NCBI GenBank assembly: GCA_029834535.1
Contig: JAQMWT010000523.1
Span: forward strand, 186,001-250,000
Direction: 5' to 3'
DNA: 64,000 nt
From: Chrysophaeum taylorii
Taxonomy: Eukaryota > Sar > Pelagophyceae > Pelagomonadales > Pelagomonadaceae
Of this stretch, positions 59,001 to 64,000 are shown in pieces. The notes beneath the pieces were generated by a model, which was given only the letters and a program-made list of their open reading frames with translations, did not search any database and had not been told where the DNA came from. The first letter of the stretch is position 1; every line of letters begins with the position of its first letter. Position numbers and translations under genes: made by a program.

Positions 59001-61787
59001 GTGCCGGGAGCAGCATGTCGGGGGTGGCGCTCAGAGATGAGGGTGGAACGCAGTCCACTTCTATCTTGGTTGCCGTGCGTCGCGGTACTATGGGCGTAAA
59101 CAAATGACATGAAGTAAAAATGCTTGTGTCCCAAACGAGAATGCGGTTATAGTCGCACGGGGAGGTTTCATTATGTCTCTGCTGCAGTCAAATGCTTTGG
59201 AGGAAACCAAGGGAGAAACCACGAGCGCATGGGTGGCGTCTGGTGGCCAAAGTTCCTGTGGGAGTGGTTGAGGTGACTCCAAAGTAGGATTCCTTCTTGG
59301 GTATGACTCAAGCGTTGCAACGAGTTCATGCTCGAGATCATAGTCGTCCATTAGATGACTAGAGGTGGTCGCGAATGAGCGATACGTCGACCTGGTGTCA
59401 GGGGAGACCAAGGTGGTGCAGTGACCTGACTGGCTGAGGTAGCCGTGCTGGTAAGATTCCCAGCGGGTGCGCATAACTCTGCAGAGTGGTGACATTGGCT
59501 TGTGCCTGATCTGCAGTCGTGCAGGGAGGCGAGATCGTCTGTGCTAACACGAATTGCAGCGACAGGGAAGGGTCAGGTGCCTGGGGGGCTGAGAGGCGGC
59601 CTTTGTCTTCCAGAGGCGAAGGGGTCAAGCAAATCTGTAGCTTCGTCTCGTCGTGATCGGATAGGCGCAATGAGCTTGTGCGCATGATCATGGTGCGCTT
59701 ACCTGTGTCTTCATGACGTACCTTTGTGTCCTGTGGTGGTGCTCCTGCGAGCGGGACATATCTTAAGGATTGGTCCATCGGATGGGGTGCATCAGCTATG
59801 AATGAGACAGGAGCCAGTAGCAGTGCAAGGTCAGGTGATAGAACGTTTGCGTGGTCGAGTAATTGAGCGTTGGACCTGAGCATCGTCTGAATAGTCTGGA
59901 ACCGTGTTGTGCAGTTGGTTTACGTTGTCTCGTCTGCTACATCAATGAGCTGGCTGGTGTAGCTGGCCGTTGTGGTCTTATCTTTCGTCTTGTCGTCCAA
60001 TAGAGACGGCGAGATAGTACTCGTTGCTATGTGCGAGACTTTAAGTAGCTGTTGAGAGGCTGTTGAGAGCTGAGTGCTCTCTTGTCTGGCAGTTTCTGTT
60101 GCTTTGGAGTTCCAGAGACATGATTGCGCAGCTTCAGACGTCTTGGCATTGGGGATTGCCATGAAGTAACTCGTAAGTTCAAAGTCGGACGTGGGAAAAT
60201 GCATCGAAAGACCTGTGAGGTCACCAGTGATATACGCCCTCGTAAGGCGTGCGCGACGTGGTGCGGGCGCGAGCGACTTAGGTTGGTGATCTGAAGGTCG
60301 TGAGATATGTTGCGGCGCGGAGCGTCGGTGGAAATGACGAAAGTCGTGGTGTTAGATGCGGTGACACGGAGAACATCGAAAAGCGTGTCATGCTCCAAGA
60401 GCGAAAGCGCGTGATGCGGGTGGTCCGAAGTCAGTGCAAAAAGGGGTGTGGCTCGCGGCTGACCTGTCTGCAAGGTAGGGCAGATGGGCGCGTGAGCTGA
60501 GATCCCGTGGTGGAGGGTATCCGGCCTGAAATGCTTGGGGTCCAGTGCGGGAATTCGAAAAGAGGGGTCGCCGAAGGAGAGTGCGAATGAACCAAGGGCG
60601 ATATAAGGGTCAGTCCTGCTCGGAGCATCCTCAATAGCGGAGATGCTGGGACCAGTGCGGTGAGTGCCGGAGTGACCGGGGTTGCCCTTAGGCGTGTAAA
60701 GCATTCGAAGGTGCGGGCATGTGACATGCGTCCTCAAATGAGGAGTGACGTGCTGAACGATAAGACGCTTTTGAGGGAGGCAACGTACATGACTTGGGTG
60801 CATGTTTGTGGTGGAGCCGGCAGCTGGCGTGGGGCGTTTGTCGTGCATTCCAGTGATGCGAAAATGCTTACAGAAGTGGTTCAGTTGAAGCGAGTCTGTG
60901 CATAGTGCGCGGAGAATGTTTCCTGAGAGCGCAACGTCGATTTTCCGGAGGCAGCGCTAGCGTGTGGTGTCCAGAAGAAAGCTATGCAAGGGGACATACA
61001 GGACCGAAGTGGTCGCAATGGTATTGTGCGTAGTTTGCGGCTTATCGGGTCGTTCAGAACTCTCGAAATCTGTGTCTGTTACTGCAGCCATGGGGAAAGG
61101 TGTCCAGAGGCTTGGTCGCGGTGAGACATAAGGATCGGCAGTCAAAAGGAGTGCGTCCTCTGACCGAAAGTTAGGGAGCGGGTGATCAGGTGCTGCAACT
61201 GGTGCTCGTGCGAAGACATCCATCAAATCGTTACAATGTGGTCGCAGATGGGTCCATGCAACCTGCTGAGCAGTGTCATCCAGTGCATCCGATCGAGAAG
61301 GTGGATGGTGGGTGCAGCAGCAAGCGCCGGTGAGTAGCAGTGTGCGCCTGTCTTCGAGGAGGGGATGCGGAGAGGCGGAACCAGCTTCGAAGTGATCGGG
61401 AGCTGCTGATCGAGTGATATCGAACAAGGCGGGAGTGCCTGGTGAATCTGAGCTGATACCTGCAGGTGCGGTGAGTGCCTGCGAGTATGGTGACCGTTGG
61501 ACTGTTGACAGCGTGTCTTGTCCTTGTGGACACGGCATTGCAGGGGCATTGATGGTTCTTGGATCAGGCGGCTGACCTGGAATGGTCGAGGAGACCATCT
61601 TCGAGACTTGTGAAGTGGGTCCTGCTACTTCGCTGTATGCATCATACCAGGGGACTGAATCGGAGGGGATGTTGTCAGTGGCCTGCGCCTCTTGTGCCCG
61701 GTGCATGGAATACGGCGGAGCCTTAGGTTCTTGGGTGTGGTTGCCATAGTCGATGTAGGCATAATACTCGGGAACATCTCGAGGTGT
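56050..61787. other. Low-GC, strand-asymmetric island without recognised genes
   Basis: From just after the helical orphan the sequence changes: the plus strand becomes rich in G and purines and the minus strand poor in G. Long open stretches on the minus strand (for example 56576-58300, 60027-60848 and 60957-61706) encode Ser/Thr/His/Pro-rich chains without any domain I know. Low G lowers the chance of TAG and TGA, so open frames here are weak evidence for coding. No reverse transcriptase, integrase, capsid or polymerase motif is seen. Confidence 0.5.
56576..58300 (-). CDS. Long serine/histidine-rich open frame, 574 aa
   Basis: The longest frame of the island. Composition is dominated by Ser, His, Pro, Thr and Tyr, without repeats or domains. 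It may be a disordered protein, an exon of a larger unit, or an artefact of base composition. Confidence 0.28.
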   Translation of the reverse strand: MLQRANEVQSCQRSTSPLSLVSHNKCPPPNDSRTQSPLLTSLHVPPSTMLDVEALHNYGSVTAQLHAKSSSSSVHISRLSTLLSESCFGHSSDSTSVLRSYDALGSLLSVRTAGSILQNSEPNSRHCDSHPVDASRRTREDNPQSPQVGHALCSKHFTASHCRTPLAPPSCVTNQGKLTAMPTYFFIPTHSLLATVSHDSLPDSSRIMDRSSHHAHSSDIPRPQINPLLKHTLPTRCQLYSSRISTTPFCRMSPLSVTARFTRDAPRSLALVHQGKFDSGENASFDSDVNDSGHEMNGSVDCHSSGSLCNIEHERCDFDHTFEVNSPPGTDTIFKQSIAFRPSLLLPNSSAFSAQSTDSSGQDTRLYPPSYAIHSQISVSPQSSFDDSHWRLTRDYEPKATANLEFSYLWPTPDSFIKISPSHDDYTHIILDAHSLASAVPRYTQDDSFDTYVTGNSGSLIFQRQHRLTRSHYDDYLTMSKPIWLNGHISSWDHAITPSYRQIFTGPPLATIASHPYGHSHYSPFDQPLVCCTIPDCLTHDPSCYYYSLDPPLYSHASPAISDLSTGTHRPLYH

Positions 61788-63958
61788 CTAGGTCTTTGAC
61801 TTGTCGAAAGTGGGATCGAGCTGGCTTGGTGTTTCTTCGACAAGATTGCTTCCTGGGCCGTTGTGCCCGAAGAGAGAAGAAGCCCTTATGCATGTCTCGG
61901 CAGCATGATGGTGAGCATGACCATCTGGCAAAGAGCTGTCTTTTGATAGTTCGGAACTTGTCGAATCTTGATTTGGGTGGTCTTGATTCTTGGTGGGACT
62001 TTGCACGTGGTGATCTTCGCTGGTGGTAGGGGTACGGTCGCCAGTGTTGAATGTACGCCTTCGCAACTCGGACGCGGGGATGTGGTCCGAGTTGGAATGA
62101 ACCAGGTAGCTGATAAGGCGAGCGGGTGCAAAGTGGTTCAGAGGGTGCCAAAGAGGCGAAGAGTGAGTGGGTAGAGGAGGAGGGGCCAGAGATGGCGGGG
62201 GTTTGAGAACAGAGAGACGGAGTGGGTGGTGAACCAGGAGAACCAGGTCCAGGGTATCCGTGGAGGTGGTGATGATACTCGGGGAGAAAAGAGGCATTGG
62301 AGGTTGGTTCGGAGGGGGATGAGGGTTGGTTGTGGATGGGGAAAGGAGGTGAAAGATGCGATGCAGCATCTTGAGTGGGGTGGGTGGCATCCAATGAGGT
62401 GAGAATGGTTTGGAGGACGGCGTTGATGTCAAGGTGGGAGCTGCGGATGTCAGCGTGGGCAGTTTCGAGTACCTTGAGCTGGGAGTGGGTGAAATGAAGT
62501 TCGGCTTGGGTGGAGACCAGTTCGTCGGCTTGGATGGCGAGCTGGGCAGTGGCGAAAGCCAGGGCGGCGTCGGTGGTGGTGAGTTTGTTGGCTGTGGAGG
62601 ACAAAGCGTCATCCTTTGCGAATGAGCATGGCCTTGGTTACGGCCAATTCAGCGGTTTGGAAGCGGAATGCAGCCGTAGTGGCGGCCAACTCGCGTTGGA
62701 GCGCAGACGGAGGTGCATTGGAACTTGGAGAAAGGAGGTGGAGTGTCGCTTGAGTGGGGACTCGAGTGGGGACGGAGGAATCGTCGTAGTCGTAGAATAT
62801 ATAGGCACGCGGGTAGAGGTGCAAATCGGGGGAACAGCGACTTTCGAAAGGTGATGAAGGTCTGTCATGAGGGTGCGATGGTTGGGCGGCAGGAACTTGA
62901 GCCGCGGAAGGAGCTGTGGTAGAAATGGAAGTGCCAGGGCCGTCGTGGCCGTAGGTGGCATGGTCTTGCGGATGGAGAGGAAATTCCTGAGTAGAGTGAC
63001 TTGCGGAAGATGATGGGTATCGGACAAGGGAATCCGACAGTGGGGCGGCATGAGCTTGAGCCGCGGTGGGGGCTTGGTCAGGGATGAAGGTGCCGGGGCC
63101 GTCATGGCCGTATATGGCATGATCATCAAGGAAATGAGTGGTGTGGCGAGGGGGTTGACGAGGATGTTGGGGAACTACAAGTTGTATAGGTGGTGTAGCA
63201 GGAGTCGCCGACAGTGGGGAGTTAGGCTCCAGTGAAGGAGGTGGAGGCTCCGGTGGGGTTGGCGGAGTGAAGGGAGTAGTGTTTATTGGTGGTGGTGGTG
63301 GAGTGTTCGATATTCCTGGTGCGATATTCGAACGAGGTGGAGTGTCCTCGTGAATGTGGGGTGTGCCAGGTTGTGGAGTAACCTTGGCTATGCCTGGGTC
63401 CGGAGGGAAGGCAGCTGGGTCTGAGACTTTGCCGTGGGGTGTTTGACATCCGGTGGGGTTGTCGGCAGGAGGTGGGTTCTGTTCATGGTCGAGAACGTTT
63501 TGAACTGTAGGAGGGGGGGTGACCATAGAGATGATCGGGTCTTGGGTCGCGACTTCGTGAGAAGTTTGCTTGTGCTTGAGGGGAGTTGCCGGAAGAACAG
63601 CAGGTTGGGGAGCTTGTTCAAGTTGCTCGTCTTGATCGAGTCGCTCGTCTTGATCGAGTTGCACGTCTTGATCGAGTTGCTCGTCTTGATCAAATTGCTC
63701 GTCTTGATCAAATTGCTCGTCTCGAGCTTCGATTGCGGCAGTGGTTTTGGCTCTGAGATCAGTGTAATCAGCGGCGATTCTAGCTTTGCGAATAGCTTGA
63801 TCATCGGCGAGTTGATCTAAGAATTTAGCTTTGATCTGTTGGCAACTAGCGGCGAACTCAGCAAATAAATCGGCTTGGAACTGTTGAATGAGAGCTTGTT
63901 TTGTAGCGAATTGCGTCGCTACTTCCGGACTCGTGACTTGTGGGTCGTGAGTCGCCAT
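61788..63958 (-). CDS. Proline-rich coiled-coil protein with GH(D/N)GPG repeats
   Basis: The ATG at 63958 (MATHDPQVTSPEVATQ) opens a frame that joins, over a possible 50-nt GT-AG intron (62641-62592), to a second open part ending at 61788; together 706 aa. The first 110 residues are helical and include a six-fold DEQxDQ repeat. Then follow long Pro/Thr-rich stretches and three copies of a GH(D/N)GPG(T/S) motif near 63.1, 62.95 and 61.86 kb, which supports the reading frame on both sides of the intron. The function is unknown; a disordered structural or surface protein is possible, as is part of a mobile element. Confidence 0.42.
63621..63728. repeat. 18-bp tandem repeat, about six units
   Basis: The unit TTGCTCGTCTTGATCGAG and close variants encode the acidic DEQ(L/F)DQ repeat of the minus-strand protein. 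Confidence 0.9.
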
Positions 63959-64000
63959 CGTTTTCGGGTTGCGTTTTGCGCGTTGTTGGTTGCCTTTCAC

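Noticed and set aside
56050-64000. Calling the terminal island a named mobile element
   Set aside because: No enzymatic or structural motif of any element family was recognised and no terminal repeats are visible in the window.
1-64000. CRISPR arrays, operons, bacterial promoters or rRNA genes
   Set aside because: None seen; introns and targeting peptides show the window is eukaryotic.

Overview
The window is nuclear DNA of a eukaryotic alga with a red-type secondary plastid, most likely a pelagophyte-like stramenopile (Aureococcus-type). That is inference from three signs. It carries a nuclear psbU, which only red-lineage algae encode in the nucleus. Plastid proteins begin with a signal peptide followed by a hydrophobic/aromatic residue (ASAFAP-like junctions such as MG/FLLP and RA/FNTAP). 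GC-rich genes are packed almost end to end and carry tiny introns (38-83 nt where they can be placed by eye). A likely two-selenocysteine protein also fits a lineage known for many selenoproteins.

Layout. 0-12.4 kb: the tail of an endonuclease III-like gene, a MYND/RING-variant/TPR protein, a seven-exon TRANK1-like superfamily 1 helicase (about 2,044 aa), an LYR-motif protein starting 31 bp away, a thioredoxin-fold selenoprotein candidate, a LINE tail with long TTAG/TTTG arrays, a second MYND protein, and a divergent pair (small orphan / psbU) around a promoter with TGACGTCA and TTAGGG boxes. 12.4-28.8 kb: a plastid membrane protein, a multicopper oxidase, an IQ-coil-SAM-ankyrin protein, a secreted JmjC-type hydroxylase, an EF-hand/Tic20 fusion, a plastid-targeted orphan and a major-facilitator transporter, separated by gene-poor gaps of 1-2 kb. 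28.8-34.3 kb: a repeat-rich stretch with a decayed LINE, microsatellites, a perfect hairpin and several copies of a short dispersed repeat.

34.3-56 kb: the densest block. It holds a coiled-coil protein, a tail-anchored guanine deaminase, the lycopene-cyclase paralogue CruP, a plastid-type MgtE magnesium channel, an uninterrupted 12.3-kb reading frame for a giant FG-GAP/Calx-beta surface protein, the thylakoid CtpA protease, a PRCC homologue and two orphans. Spacers are 5-90 bp. 56-64 kb: an island of lower GC and strong strand asymmetry with proline/serine-rich minus-strand frames that I cannot assign.

Functionally the window leans toward the plastid: PsbU and CtpA act on photosystem II (CtpA matures D1), CruP belongs to the carotenoid-cyclase family, MgtE would supply magnesium, Tic20 is a protein import channel, and two further orphans carry plastid presequences. 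Start codons given here often differ from the longest open frame; they were chosen from presequences, splice phase or domain starts.
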